This document shows, in pieces, positions 44,055-54,947 of a DNA stretch of 64,000 nt (the stretch's first letter is position 1; every line of letters starts with the position of its first letter). The notes below the pieces were generated by a model. It did no database searches, was not told the origin of the DNA, and saw only the letters and a program-made list of their open reading frames with translations. The position numbers were made by a program, and so were the translations under genes. Source of the stretch: Wurfbainia villosa. Its lineage: Eukaryota; Streptophyta; Magnoliopsida; Zingiberales; Zingiberaceae. The stretch spans positions 47,610,335 to 47,674,334 of the forward strand of contig CM046003.1 of NCBI GenBank assembly GCA_025175895.1, in the 5' to 3' direction.

Positions 44055-44712
44055 AACTTGAGACTCGGACTTAGTTAGTTTTTTATTTAACAACTTAATA
44101 ACATGATACAAATTTGCAATTAGCGAACGACTTACCTTAATCTTTTATTTTGACCTGGCTTTGAGTCTTGTCTCGAATTCGTCCTCGGAGTCGGAATCGG
44201 GGTTGGATTCGCAGTCGACTTCAGACTCGGACTTCGTTGGTTTCGCCATGAAAGCCAAGTCGTTGCCTTGATCTTCTTCTTCCTCTCACGTCGCTTGAAA
44301 TTCTTGCTTGGCTGCTTGTGTTTTGGCTTCAGTTTTTAGCAATCTAACTTGTAATGCTCCTTCTTGTTGCACCCATAGCATGTGTAGATCTATGGGGGTT
44401 TCATGTTCTTCAATTGCGCCCTTTTCTTTTTGATTATTCTCTGAACTAGATTAACTAGTTCAGCCTCCATCTCCTCTTCGGATTCCGATTCATATTCATC
44501 TTCGGATTCAGATTCTTCTTCTTCTAGAAGTAGCTTACTCTTCCCTTTTCTTCTTTGTCCTGCAAACAATGCTACACCTTTCTCGATCGAGACCGCATTA
44601 GTTTGTTCATGTAATTCAAATTTGGAAAAAAGTTCATCTAATTTAATTTTAGATAAATCTCTAGATACCTTGTAGGCATCAACCATGGATGCCCACAAGT
44701 TGGCCCTTACTT
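44055..44712 (-). pseudogene. SIRE-3 gag middle part
   Basis: Minus strand: LWASMVDAYKVSRDLSKIKLDELFSKFELHEQ (about 44600-44710), ALFAGQRRKGKS, an acidic Glu/Ser run, AELVNLVQRIIKKK, a CCHC knuckle still readable across a stop (CYGCNKKEHYKLDC near 44345-44390), then a decayed coiled start. The N-terminal half is absent; upstream bases turn into plus-strand SIRE-4 pol within about 15 bp. Confidence 0.8.
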
Positions 44713-44721
44713 TTGACTTAC

Positions 44722-45959
44722 CCAACTCCTCAACCAAGTGTCTAATGACACAGCAAGAGGAATCCTGGTTGTGACACCGATGACTCGGCCACTGTCACCC
44801 AAGACTCGTACAATAATTTAAGTCAGAGTGGTTTAGTCAGAGGTCTACCCAACCTTAATAACTTGGAAAATAAAATTTGTAATGCTTGTCAACAAGGTAA
44901 ACAAACTAGGACCCACATCAACTAACCAACCAAGAAAGAATCAAAAGTGTACTTGAGCTCCTACACTTATACCTATTTGATTCTCATGGAGCCAAGTCAC
45001 TAAATGAAAGTCAATATTGTCTAGTTATAGTCGATGACTTCTCTAGGTTCACTTGGGTTAGGTTTCTAAAACATAAAAGTGAAACCTTAGAATAACTCAC
45101 CAACTTATGTAAATTAATAGAAAATGAAAAGAATCTTAGGATAAAAAGACTTAGAAGTGATCATGGTGGTGAATTCGAAAATCATAGGTTTACCGATTTT
45201 TATAACCAAAATGGATACCACCATGAGTTTTCCTTCCCTAGGACTCCTCAACAAAATGGTCTAGTCGAACGTAAAAATCGAACATTACAAGAAACCGCTA
45301 GAACCATGTTGAATGAGTATAACTTACCTAATAGGTTTTGGGCAGAAGTGATCAATACGACCTGCTATGTTCAAAATAGGATCCTTCTAGTTAAAAGACA
45401 TCTTAAAATCTCATATGAAATTTATTACAAAAAACTACCCAACATTAAATACTTTAGGGTCTTTGGGTGTAGGGTATATTAAATACTAAAGACTACCTAG
45501 GGAAATTCACCCCTAAAACAACTACCGGGATATTCCTAGGATACTCAATCACTAGTAAAGCCTATAGGGTGTATAACAATAAAACCCTTAAAATCGAAGA
45601 AACAATTAACATAGTATTTAATGAAGAAAACAAAACTATAAAACCCGGATTAAAAGTGATTAATGAACCTAACTCTAGACCAAAACCAAACCCAAATCAA
45701 TCTAGGCTACAATCAAGTCATCCTATTGATCAAGTAATAGGTGATCCCAATTTAGGAGTTCGAACTAGAGCATCCTATAGAAACCTAAGCCAAATTTCAC
45801 TTATCTCAAAAATTGAACCCAAAACAATTGAACAAGCTCTTCTTGATCCCGATTAGATTATAGCTATGCAAGAAGAGTCAGCTCAATTTACTAGGAGTCA
45901 AGTTTGGGAATTAGTACCCCCACCTAAGGGAAAAATAATAATTGGAACAAGGTGGGTAT
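44722..45959 (+). pseudogene. SIRE-4 integrase and start of RT
   Basis: Plus strand, with many stops and shifts: KCLMTRQEESWL-like start (44740), QLTNQERIKSVLELLHLYLFDSHGAKSLN (first Asp block), IVDDFSRFTWVRF (about 45020-45065), RSDHGGEFENHRF (second Asp, about 45150), PRTPQQNGLVERKNRTLQE (catalytic Glu, about 45240-45290), NEYNLPNRFWAEVINTTCYVQN, FGCRVY with a shift after it, then the RT linker (45569-45856) and WELVPPP-TRWV, where SIRE-5 enters. GGTAT at 45955-45959 is the left target copy. Confidence 0.87.
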
Positions 45960-47067
45960 TATTGGTGCAGTAGGCACCTAAGTCGAACCTAAGTTTTGAT
46001 TATAGCAAACGATAGAAAGTTAAGCTCATGTCGTTATCTCACGAGCTGAATCGAGTGTGCAGAAAATTGCTATAGCTGAAGCTGAAGGCTAGCGACACCC
46101 GAAGGAAGCCGCGGTGGTCGGGCGACACTCGAGTGACTTCGGAGGGAGCCGAAGGAATCGAGTGGAAGGTCGGAAGCAAAAGTGACACAGTAAGTATCGA
46201 GGTAAGCTCGTGTGTGCGAGCGTAAGTGAGGTCGTATTCTCTTTACGGGGATGATCTTAAGCGTAGATCCGACCAAAGACATCCTATAGGTGGTCTAGGT
46301 CGAGATCGGATGGTCGGAGGTTGTCAAAATAATGTTTTTGTTAAGCTAAATTTGCCTTGCAGCTAGCATCAGTCGACTGCCAGCTTGGAGGACTCGACTG
46401 TCGTCCCAATGATGCACGAGGTCGATTCGAGATGCTATCATCGATCGATGATGGCCATCGATCACGATGGTCAAGGATCAGCCTCGAGGAGTCAAGCCTT
46501 ATCACCATTTTTCAAGGAGCCATGTGCCAAAAATCTATTGGGTGAAGTTCCTCTCGAAAAGGGGCTCAAAGGCTATAAAAGGAGGGCCAATCCTAGGGTT
46601 TCTTCATCAATTCTAAGCTTCCAAAAGCCTCCGCCAAGCTACAACTTTCCGACAACGAAGTGCTTCCTCTCCGACGTCTAGGTCTTGATTGCTTTCTTTT
46701 TGTAACGTCGGTTTAATCTTTTATTTCAGTTCATTACAACAATTTCTCGAAGCTTTTATCGTAACGAGGAGAGGGGGAGTGTCCCTCTACCTCTAGCTTT
46801 GTTTTTATTTGTATCGATCAACTCCTACCTCTAACGAGGAGGAGTTCTTTAGTGTTTTTGCCCTCCGTACGTGGTCAAGGATCACTAGGGCCTTGGAGTA
46901 GTAGTCGAAGGCTACGAACCAAGTAAAAAATATTAGTCTCCTTTATTTATTGCTTATCTTTCCGCTACAATTACTTATCTACTCGGGTTTTAACGAACGA
47001 ATAAAAAAGAAAAGGGTTTTATCGCTATTCACCCCCCCCCCCTCTAGCGATCCACTTCGATCCAACA
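45960..47067 (+). repeat. SIRE-5 5' LTR
   Basis: 1108 bp, starting TATTGGTGCAG (the sister LTR has TGTTGGTGTAG, so the first G has become A) and ending CCAACA. Palindrome block at 46368-46470, TATA box 46574-46581, a C run and the CTCTAGCGATCC block near the end. Plus-strand ORFs here are chance. Confidence 0.93.
46574..46581 (+). promoter_or_regulatory. TATA box of SIRE-5 5' LTR
   Basis: TATAAAAG, about 100 bp downstream of the palindrome-rich block and about 490 bp before the LTR end. The sister box is at 59746-59753. Confidence 0.75.
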
Positions 47068-47069
47068 AT

Positions 47070-47083
47070 TGGTATCAGAGCCG
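47070..47083 (+). other. SIRE-5 primer binding site
   Basis: TGGTATCAGAGCCG, two bases after the LTR; initiator Met-tRNA type. Confidence 0.9.
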
Positions 47084-47558
47084 AGGGCGCTTAGATTTGG
47101 TGAAACCACCAATCTAGCATTTTTTTTACAGATTTGTTTTTCGTTCGTTTAAGTTTTTCTCCCGCACTACTAATCCAAGACGAAGTCTTGGTACTCTTCG
47201 TTTGGTTTTGTTTTGCAAGTATTTGCTTTTGGAGTAGCCGACGGTAAAATGGGCATAACTTTTCATCCAAGTTGACCCACGAAATGGTCTACCTACCAAA
47301 ACGAAGCTCTCGGAGAGATCTACACTTCTTTCCAGGGTAAACCCTTGTAAAAAGCTGTCTTCATCCCAAAAAACCATTGTTTAGTACCATTTCCGGGACA
47401 TCGAAGGTTGTAAGTGCTCATCTTTTATTTTAGTTGGTTATTTCTCGTTTATTCCTTTTGTTTATTTTCATTTCCTACATTACTAATCCAAGGCAAAGTC
47501 TTGGAACCTTTTTCATGTTTTTTTTTGGTTTTTTTTTTTTGCAAAGTTTCCCTTCCAA
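47084..47558 (+). other. SIRE-5 leader; no gene
   Basis: 475 bp between primer site and gag. Two related blocks (about 47160-47220 and 47475-47545) both read CTAATCCAAG-CAAAGTCTTGG, i.e. an internal duplication of about 60 bp, and a T run precedes the gag start. No upstream ORF of interest. Confidence 0.7.
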
Positions 47559-49127
47559 ATGGCCCATCTTGAGGGTTTTAGCACCGTCCGACCTCCGTTT
47601 TACAACGGAGATGATTTCCGTTACTGGAAAGGTCGGATGGAATACTTTCTCAAAACCCAAATCGAGATGTGGATCATAATCCAAACGGGTTTCAAACTTC
47701 CGACTAACGAAGTGGGTGAATCCTTGGGTTATGACCAATGGACCATTGCGACAAAACGACAAGTCGAAGCCGATGCCAAGGCAACTCAAATTCTCCAATG
47801 CGGCTTGTCCAAGGAGGAGCTAAATCGCGTCGGCCCCTTCATAAGCGCAAAGAATCTTTGGACAAAGCTAGTGGAGCTACACGAAGGGACCGATGAAGCC
47901 AAGGTATGTAAGCGTGATCTTTTATTTAATAAACTATATAATCTAAAAATGCAGGAACATGAGTCCACGACGCAACTTCATGCCCGCGTCCAAGACATAG
48001 TCAACAATCTACACGCGATTGGGCAAAAGGTCGAAAACCGCGACCTTATAAGGTATGTCCTAAACTCCTTTCCGAGGACTACCTTGTGGGCATCCATGGT
48101 CGATGCCTACAAGGTCTCCAAGGATCTTTCGAAACTTAGGTTAGATGAACTTCATGAGCAGTCTAACTCAGAACCCGAGAAGGGTATAGCACTTCTTGCA
48201 GGTTCAAGGAAGAAAACCGCAAGCAAGCCGCCCCCGAAGGAAGAAGAGGATGAGTCTGATTCGGAGGTCGACCCAGAAATGGAGGCCGAACTAGTCAACC
48301 TAGTTCGGAGGATAGTCAAGGGCCGAAAGCGAACCATCACTCGACCCAATGAAGGTAAGCCTAAAAGTTCTAATATTAGGTGTTACGAATGCAACAGGTT
48401 TGGACACATCAAGTCCGAATGCCCAAAGCTCAAAAGCAAAGCACCAAAATACAAAAAGGCACTCAACGCTACATGGGAAGAAGCGTCCGAGGAAGAAGAT
48501 GATGATCGAGTCCTCATGGCTAAACCGGTTGAATCAAAGAAGGAGTCAGAACCGGAACACGAATCAAAAATCGAAGACGTGTCGGACTGCGAAGCGCTAT
48601 TCAAGACAAGCCACGGATACGCATCTGGTTCAAAAGATACACTCAAGGTAAGTCGATCTCTAATTAGTACGCTTTATAGTGCAATTCAATTATTAACTAA
48701 GAAATTAGCTAAGTCCGAGTCCAAGGTCGAGACCCTGGTTGAGGAAGTTAAACTCCTCAAACACGAGGTCTCCCTAACCTCTTCAACTAGTCGAGTTCGA
48801 GAGGAGGACTCAACTCGGGTTGAAAAGCTCGAAGTTGAGAACTTACTCTTGAAGAGTCAAGTCGAAGATCTTAGGAATACGTTGTAAAGGTTTACTTTGG
48901 GATCCAAAGGACTTGACCTCCTACTTGGATCGCAAAGGGCCGTGTACAACAAGGTCGGGCTGGGGTTTAGCTCAAATATGACCAACAAGTCGTATATGTC
49001 GATTGTAAGTCGACATAAAAAATATGTCCAAGCATGGGTCCCTAAGACCACCTTAATTTCAAACTTAGGATCGAACCAGTACTGGGTTCCCAAGGACCAA
49101 ATCCACTCTGTGGAGAGACCGAATTAA
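47559..49127 (+). CDS. SIRE-5 gag (one internal stop)
   Basis: Starts MAHLEGFSTVRPPFYNGDDF. Order: Retrotran_gag_2/UBN2-type domain (YWKGRMEYFL, residues about 22-31; LWTKLVELHEGTDEAK; FPRTTLWASMVDAYKVSKDLS about 170-190), acidic run, AELVNLVRRIVKGRK, CCHC knuckle CYECNRFGHIKSEC (about residues 275-288), a second acidic run and a coiled stretch (LVEEVKLLKHEVSLTSSTS). The 442-codon frame ends with TAA at 48885-48887, where SIRE-3 has a Glu codon; the same frame runs on through RFTLGSKGLDLLLGSQRAVYNK and VQAWVPK to a second stop at 49125-49127. So the stop is a point mutation near the C-terminus. Particle-forming parts look whole. Confidence 0.87.
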
Positions 49128-49751
49128 TTCAACGGTCTAGGGGGAGCTAGTACGATACTTGTTTGTGTTTTAACCTAGAAATTGCATGCTTAGGTTTTTA
49201 TTTAGTTTGATTTTCCTTTTTAGAATGGTTAGATAGGACTATAACTCGTCAATACTTGATAACATAGTACCAGGATGCGGCGAGATGATAGTACGCTAGG
49301 AAAGCGGAGTCTTGTGTATTCGGTCTAGATAAGGCGTATCTAGTTCGGTGCACTTGACCGAGCGGAACTAGCTGAAGCTACCTCGCCGTATCCTAGACTA
49401 GTTAGACTAGGAAGTGGTCTTAGGTAAGTCAAGTCTCTATTTTCTTGAAAATGGCTTTGTCTAAGGAAGTGGTCGTTGTTCCGATCAAAGAAGGCCTCTG
49501 TGCCTCGCCACGACCTGGAAGTCATGATCTTGAAAAGGTGACTTGATAAGCCTAAGGTCAAATCCGAATCTAATGCAAGGTTGACAAGTGTTTAAGTCAT
49601 TAAATTTAAATCAAGTAAAATTGGAAGTCATCTCACAAGAACATATAGGGTTAACGTATTTGATCATGTAGACATGAGTGAGATGATTTAGGTTAATAAT
49701 TTTCAACCAATCTTTAATAAATCCAATATCCGATCCAACTACCTTACGTGT
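49128..49751 (+). other. SIRE-5 non-coding spacer between gag and protease
   Basis: About 620 bp with stops in all frames where SIRE-1 and SIRE-2 have only tens of bases. It contains a GGGGGAGCTAG tract, the GTGCCTCGCCACGACCTGG block (about 49499-49518) and the paired motif CATCTCAC (49629-49636)/GTGAGATG (49678-49685). SIRE-3 has the same spacer. Related modules occur in the SIRE-4 and SIRE-5 3' UTRs. An intron is possible but no site is convincing. Confidence 0.75.
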
Positions 49752-49972
49752 AGGATCAATGGATGTTGGACAATGGTTGCTCCTGACACATGACCAGGGA
49801 TCAACTCAAGTTTTCGAAGCTTCGATTCAAATGACAAGGATCGGTAGCCTTCGGAAATAACGGCAAGCTCAAAATCATCGGATCAAGTGATATTGAGCTT
49901 AACTCAAATTTTGTTATTCAAAATGTTTTATTAGTAGAAAATTTACTATATAATTTACTTAGTGTAAGCCAA
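49752..49972 (+). pseudogene. SIRE-5 protease remnant
   Basis: One frame reads MLDNGCS, stop, HMTRDQLKFSKLRFK, stop, then SVAFGNNGKLKIIGSSDIELNSNFVIQN and LLSVSQLCDNN, leading directly into the integrase ORF. The catalytic DSG is DNG and the Arg of the SRHMTG block is TGA (CGA to TGA, a methylated-CpG type change). Protease is therefore inactive. Confidence 0.85.
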
Positions 49973-51130
49973 TTGTGTGATAATAACTATAAGGTCATAT
50001 TTCTAGAAAATGAATGCGTAATTAATACAAATGAAACTTCTAAAACAATTCTTAAGGGAACTAGAAATAACAATATTTACACTATTAACTTAACTAACTC
50101 CTCAACTAAGTGTCTTATGACACGGCAAGAGGAATCATGGTTGTGGCACCGACGACTTGGTCTCTCACACCCAAGACTCATCCACAAGATGAGTCAGAGT
50201 GACTTAGTCAGAGGTTTGCCTAACCTCAATAACTTAGATAATAAAATATGTAATGCTTGTCAACAAGGTAAACAATCTAGGACACAACATCAACTAACTA
50301 ATCAAGAACGAACCAAAAGTGTGCTTGAGCTCCTACACATGGATCTATTTGATTCACACGGAGCTAAGTCACTTAATGGAAGTAAGTTCTGCTTAGTCAT
50401 AATTGATGACTATTCTAGATTTACTTGGGTTAGGTTCATCAAACACAAAAGTGATACCCTAGATCAATTAATCAATCAATTTAAATTAATAGAAAATCAA
50501 CAAAGCATTCAAATCAAAAGACTTAGGACTGATCATGGTGGTGAATTCGAGAACCATAGGTTTACAGAATTCTGTAACCTAAATGGATACCACCATGAGT
50601 TCTCTTTCCCTAGAACTCCACAACAAAATGGCCTAGTAGAACGCAAAAATAGAACCCTACAAGAAGCCTCTAGGACAATGTTAAACGAGTATAACCTACC
50701 CGATAGGTTTTGGGCGGAAGCCGTGAGTATGACATGCTATGTCCAAAATAGGATCCTTATGGTAAAGAGGCACCTTAAGACCTCATACGAGATTTATCAC
50801 GATAAAATACCTAACATCAAGTACTTTAGGGTATTTGGATGTAAGGTACATATCCTAAACACTAAGGATTAACTAGGGAAATTTACATCCAAAAGCACGA
50901 CCAGAATCTTTCTAGGATACTCGACTACAAGTAGAGCTTATAGAGTATATAACCATGACACCCTTAGAGTCGAAGAGACTATCAATGTAGTATTTGATGA
51001 AGGACACGAACCTACAAAACCCCCGGCAACCCCAATTAGTGAGCCGATTCGTACTAGACCTAACTCTAATCTGGAGATCAGGACTAGTGTTAATCCTAAT
51101 CTAAGTCAACCAAGTCACTCTATCGACCAA
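49973..51130 (+). pseudogene. SIRE-5 GAG-pre-integrase and integrase
   Basis: Open for 299 codons (49973-50872): ESWLWHRRLGLSHPRLIH and CNACQQGKQSR (HHCC zinc-binding), HMDLFDSHGAKSLNG (first catalytic Asp), LVIIDDYSRFTWVRF, RLRTDHGGEFENHRF (second Asp), PRTPQQNGLVERKNRTL (Glu), FWAEAVSMTCYVQN, FGCKVHILNTKD. A TAA at 50870-50872 then interrupts the KD-LGKF block; the same frame continues through RAYRVYNHDTLRVEE to the linker and RT. The catalytic triad is complete. Confidence 0.9.
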
Positions 51131-52499
51131 GTGATAGATGACTCTAACCAAACTAGAACTCAAACGAGTCATCCTATTGATCAAGTTGTAGACTCAAACC
51201 CAAATCCAACTAGGACTCAAACGAATCATCCTATCGACCAAGTGATAGGTGATCCAAGTCTAGGAGTTCGAACTAGAGCCTCATACAGAAACCTTAGTCA
51301 AATCTCCTTAATTTCCAAAATTGAACCCAAGACTATTGACCAAGCTCTTCTTGATCCCGATTGGATTATTGCAATGCAAGAAGAGTTGGCTCAATTCACT
51401 AGGAACGAAGTATGGGAATTAGTACCACCACCTAAAGATAAAACAATCATTGGAACAAGGTGGGTGTTTAGAAATAAACTTGATGATAAAGGTGAAGTGG
51501 TTAGAAATAAAGCTAAACTAGTCGCTAAAGGGTTTAGTCAAGTCGAAGTTTTAGATTACGACGAGACCTATGCCCCAGTAGCTAGATTAGAGTCCATTCG
51601 AATGCTATTAGTGTATGCAGCACATCGAGGATTTAAGTTGTTTCAAATGGATGTGAAATCTGCGTTCTTAAATGGATACATTAAAGAAGAAGTTTATGTT
51701 AGTCAACCCCCTAGTTTCGAAAGTTTAGACAAACCCGACCATGTCCTTAGGTTAAAGAAAGCTCTCTATGGACTTAAACAAGCTCCTCGAGCTTGGTACG
51801 AGAGACTTTCGATTTATCTTAAGTCCAAAGGTTTTAACCAAGGTGTAGTTGACCCAACTATTTTTGTAAAAACCTTAGGTAAAGTCATATTCATAGCCCA
51901 AATCTACGTAGATGATATTATTTTCGGAACCACCAACTCAATCCTTCTAAATGAGTTCATTTCAATGATGGAAAGTGAATTTGAAATGAATTTAGTAGGC
52001 GAGTTAAGCTTCTTTTTAGGTCTACAAATTAAACAAACTAAAGATGGAATATACCTACATCAATGCAAATATACTAGTGAATTAATCAAATGCTTTGGAA
52101 TGCAAAACGCTAAAATTATTAATACCCCAATGGCAACTAATGTGAATATAGAAGAAGATTTAATCGGAAAATCAATTGATTTAAAATACTATAGGAGCAT
52201 AATAGGGAGTCTCCTTTACTTAACTGCGAGCCGACCTGATATCCTATTTGCAGTAAGTATGTGCGCAAGGTTCCAAACCTGTGCCAAGGAGTCTCACCTA
52301 ACTCTAGTCAAGCGTATCCTTAGATATCTAAAGGGTACACTTAATGTCGATATTTGGTATCCTAGATCTACCGAGTTCGAACTAATCGGCTACTCCGATT
52401 CAAACTATGCCGGTAATAAGCTTGATAGAAAGAGTACGAGTCGTTGTTGTCAACTTCTCGGCTCGAGTTTAGTAAGTTGGTGCAGTCGGAAGCAACACT
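51131..52499 (+). pseudogene. SIRE-5 reverse transcriptase and start of RNase H
   Basis: About 456 open codons in the integrase frame. The linker has three near-copies of a block ending SHPIDQV (51110-51250). [78 protein letters not shown], catalytic YVDDIIFGT intact, FFLGLQIKQTKDGIYLHQ, YYRSIIGSLLYLTASRPDILFAV. RNase H begins with IGYSDSNYAGNKLDRKSTS and ends at SWCSRKQH, where TRGAG-1 enters (ACACT at 52495-52499). This is the best-preserved polymerase domain in the window. Confidence 0.92.
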
Positions 52500-53580
52500 T
52501 GTAGGGGATCGATATGGCCGGCTAGAGGGGGGTGAATAGCCCTCGTACGTTGGACGTCGTAAATTGCTCGTCTACAAAAGATTAGCGCAAGCGGAATATA
52601 CAAATACAAAGCAAAAGACAAACAATAAAACAAACGCTAACACGATGGTATAACGTGGTTCACGGCTACGCCGCTAATCCACGGTCCGATTCGTCCACGG
52701 TGAATCACTCCGCCAAAACCAATCACTATCGGTCTCTCCTTTGCACAAAGCTAGGTGGAGGTAACTTTTACAACCAAGATCACTCTTCTTACAATAGGAT
52801 TGAAGTAAAGACAAGTAAGAAGAGTTTAGAGCTTGTGGGGCACTAGGAAGATCGTTTGGAGTATGAGCATTAGCCTCTCAAAGGCTTACACCCTCTCTTT
52901 TTATAGAGAGAGCTAACTTCTTCGACCGATGGACCTCGCCGATCGGCCGCTCCCGTAATCATCGCTTGGTCCGGCTACGTGGCGGTCTGGTCGAAACCCC
53001 ATTGATCGACCGATCGCTTTTCAGCGCGCCGATCGATGGTCTTGGCACGATCGCCCACGATGGCGATCGCTGGCCGCCACAATCCGATCGATCGTATACC
53101 GGTCGAACTCACTGATTCGGAATGATCGCCATGACATGGCCGATCGGCGGTGTCGAAAACCCATCCGACACTTGGCCAAATGGCCAAAGTTTCACCTAAG
53201 AGCTACCCTTCCCGGTTACAATCGCCACTCATTTCTGAGTCCTCGCCGGTTCTCTTCGTTCTCGGCCACGCTCCTCGGCAAAGATCAAAGACGACTCTGC
53301 AATGCTCGCGCGCGTCTCTTGCCTCAAGTCTACTTCCTCCGGCTTCACTCCAAGCTTCGTCGTCGGCGGTCCCTCGGATGCTCCAAGCGCACGGCTTCCG
53401 CAAAGCTATCCTTCACCGACTCAAGGCACGAGTCATGAGATGTGAAACTCGCCACGGCTCCATGTGCGAATTACTAAGTCCTGCACGACTTCAACGCACA
53501 TATCACATCAACATATCAAACTAACTTAAACCCTTTGCCACATCATCAAAACCATATTACGGCAAGAGATTGCCCTAACA
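52500..53580 (-). repeat. TRGAG-1 3' LTR
   Basis: 1081 bp, TGTAGGGGATCGATATGG to CCCTAACA. TATA box at 52897-52905. The GATCG-rich block (52925-53170) upstream of it in element sense differs strongly from the sister LTR. Chance ORFs on both strands. Confidence 0.93.
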
Positions 53581-54947
53581 ATCTCCCCCTTTTTGATGTT
53601 TGGCAATCCGTTTAAGTTAGGTAAAAACATTTGATATAAATTCTAAGGTAAGAAAGCATGTAAAGATAAACATGATATAGCAACATGCAACTCCCCCTTA
53701 ATCCATGAAACTCTCTATGCAAAATTTTCTCCCCCTATCATATATTTCTCCCCCTACAATATATTTCTCCCCCTAAAGTGATTAACTTAAACATACTTAT
53801 TTCTCCCCCTTTGACACCATCAAAAAGATTAACACTAAGTTATAAGCTCATGGCATCAAGTATAATGGAGGGAAAAATATGACAAGTTGATTTAAAATTG
53901 GGTACCACTTGTTGATGGCATCAAGTATATTTCTACAACTTGTTGTAGGTTTACAAACTGAATTCGGCCTTCAATGTTCTAATTAGCTACCAATGATCAA
54001 GCATCGTATGGCAATGATCGCACAAAGGAATCCAAATTTCTGATTTTCTGGACGAATTTCAGAAATGCATTATAAATTCCAGAAAATTTGAAAAATCATG
54101 AAATTTGGGGAACATATTTCTTTTAAGTATATCTATCAAGGAAAAATAGTTTTTCATGAAAACTCATTATATTTTCTTATTTTTGCCAAAAATCCAAAAA
54201 CTCTAAAAACCACTAGGTTTTTGATCATTCTAGTATCAAGTTAGCTACCTAGTTTTGCATCCAATTGTTTCAAAACATGAATACATGTATTTTAAGGTAA
54301 GAAATTGTTTTGAAAACATATGAAATATCCAACCATAATCTTTGGGCAATATGTCTATGAATTAAACATAAGCCTTCCCCATGATTGGTCTATTATTGCT
54401 ATTTTGATACTTTAAATGACCATCTAAATGCCATAGGCATTAGTGGACATTTGTATCATCCTAATACCTCACCCATGCTAAGTTTGCAATCAAGTTAGCC
54501 TATAGTGAGTGTGAGATGTATCCTAGGGGGTATTTGTATATACTTAACCCATATATTCATGCAATTCTATCATGGTTAAGCATCAACCTAACATCCTACA
54601 TGATCATAATGACATATATGAATGAATTCTACATTATGATCATGAAACTCATGTATCCATCAAATAATAGTCATGCATTAGGTATTATACGATGATAATA
54701 AACAAGTTATCACCTAAAGCATGATTTAAACCTATTTCTTATGATAACGTGTCAAATTTCAAAAACATAAATCATGATTGTAAATAGACATAGCAATTAC
54801 ATTAATCATCATGATTTAAGCATTATTACCTATTTATGGGTACGTTATCATCACCCAACACTATCTAAAAAATGTTGTCCCGTCATCCTAAGTCAACCAA
54901 AATATGATATAGGTCAAGTTCATATGGTTGACTACCCTAGGGGTTTT
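53581..54947 (-). other. TRGAG-1 polypurine tracts and 3' UTR; no gene
   Basis: Main tract 53581-53597, then further tracts near 53693, 53730, 53747, 53768 and 53802; a long A/T-rich block (54050-54330) shared with NA-1; the paired motif (about 54466-54472 decayed left half, 54511-54518 right half). A/T-rich DNA follows up to the gag stop. Confidence 0.8.

Larger units (their letters stand above)
40799..44712 (-). mobile_element. SIRE-3, pol-less Sirevirus-like fragment
   Basis: Minus strand: partial 3' LTR (40799-41564), polypurine tract (41565-41581), 3' UTR, a block matching the SIRE-5 gag-pol spacer (about 42390-42890), gag C-terminus, a TRIM insertion, and the gag middle up to about 44712. 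No protease, integrase, RT or RNase H lies between UTR and gag. LTR and UTR match SIRE-4. The upstream half of gag is lost at an inverted junction with SIRE-4. Confidence 0.8.

Noticed and set aside
43480..44061. 193-codon plus-strand ORF
   Set aside because: It spans the TRIM internal repeats and LTR on the strand opposite to the element and reads into SIRE-3 gag antisense; no domain.
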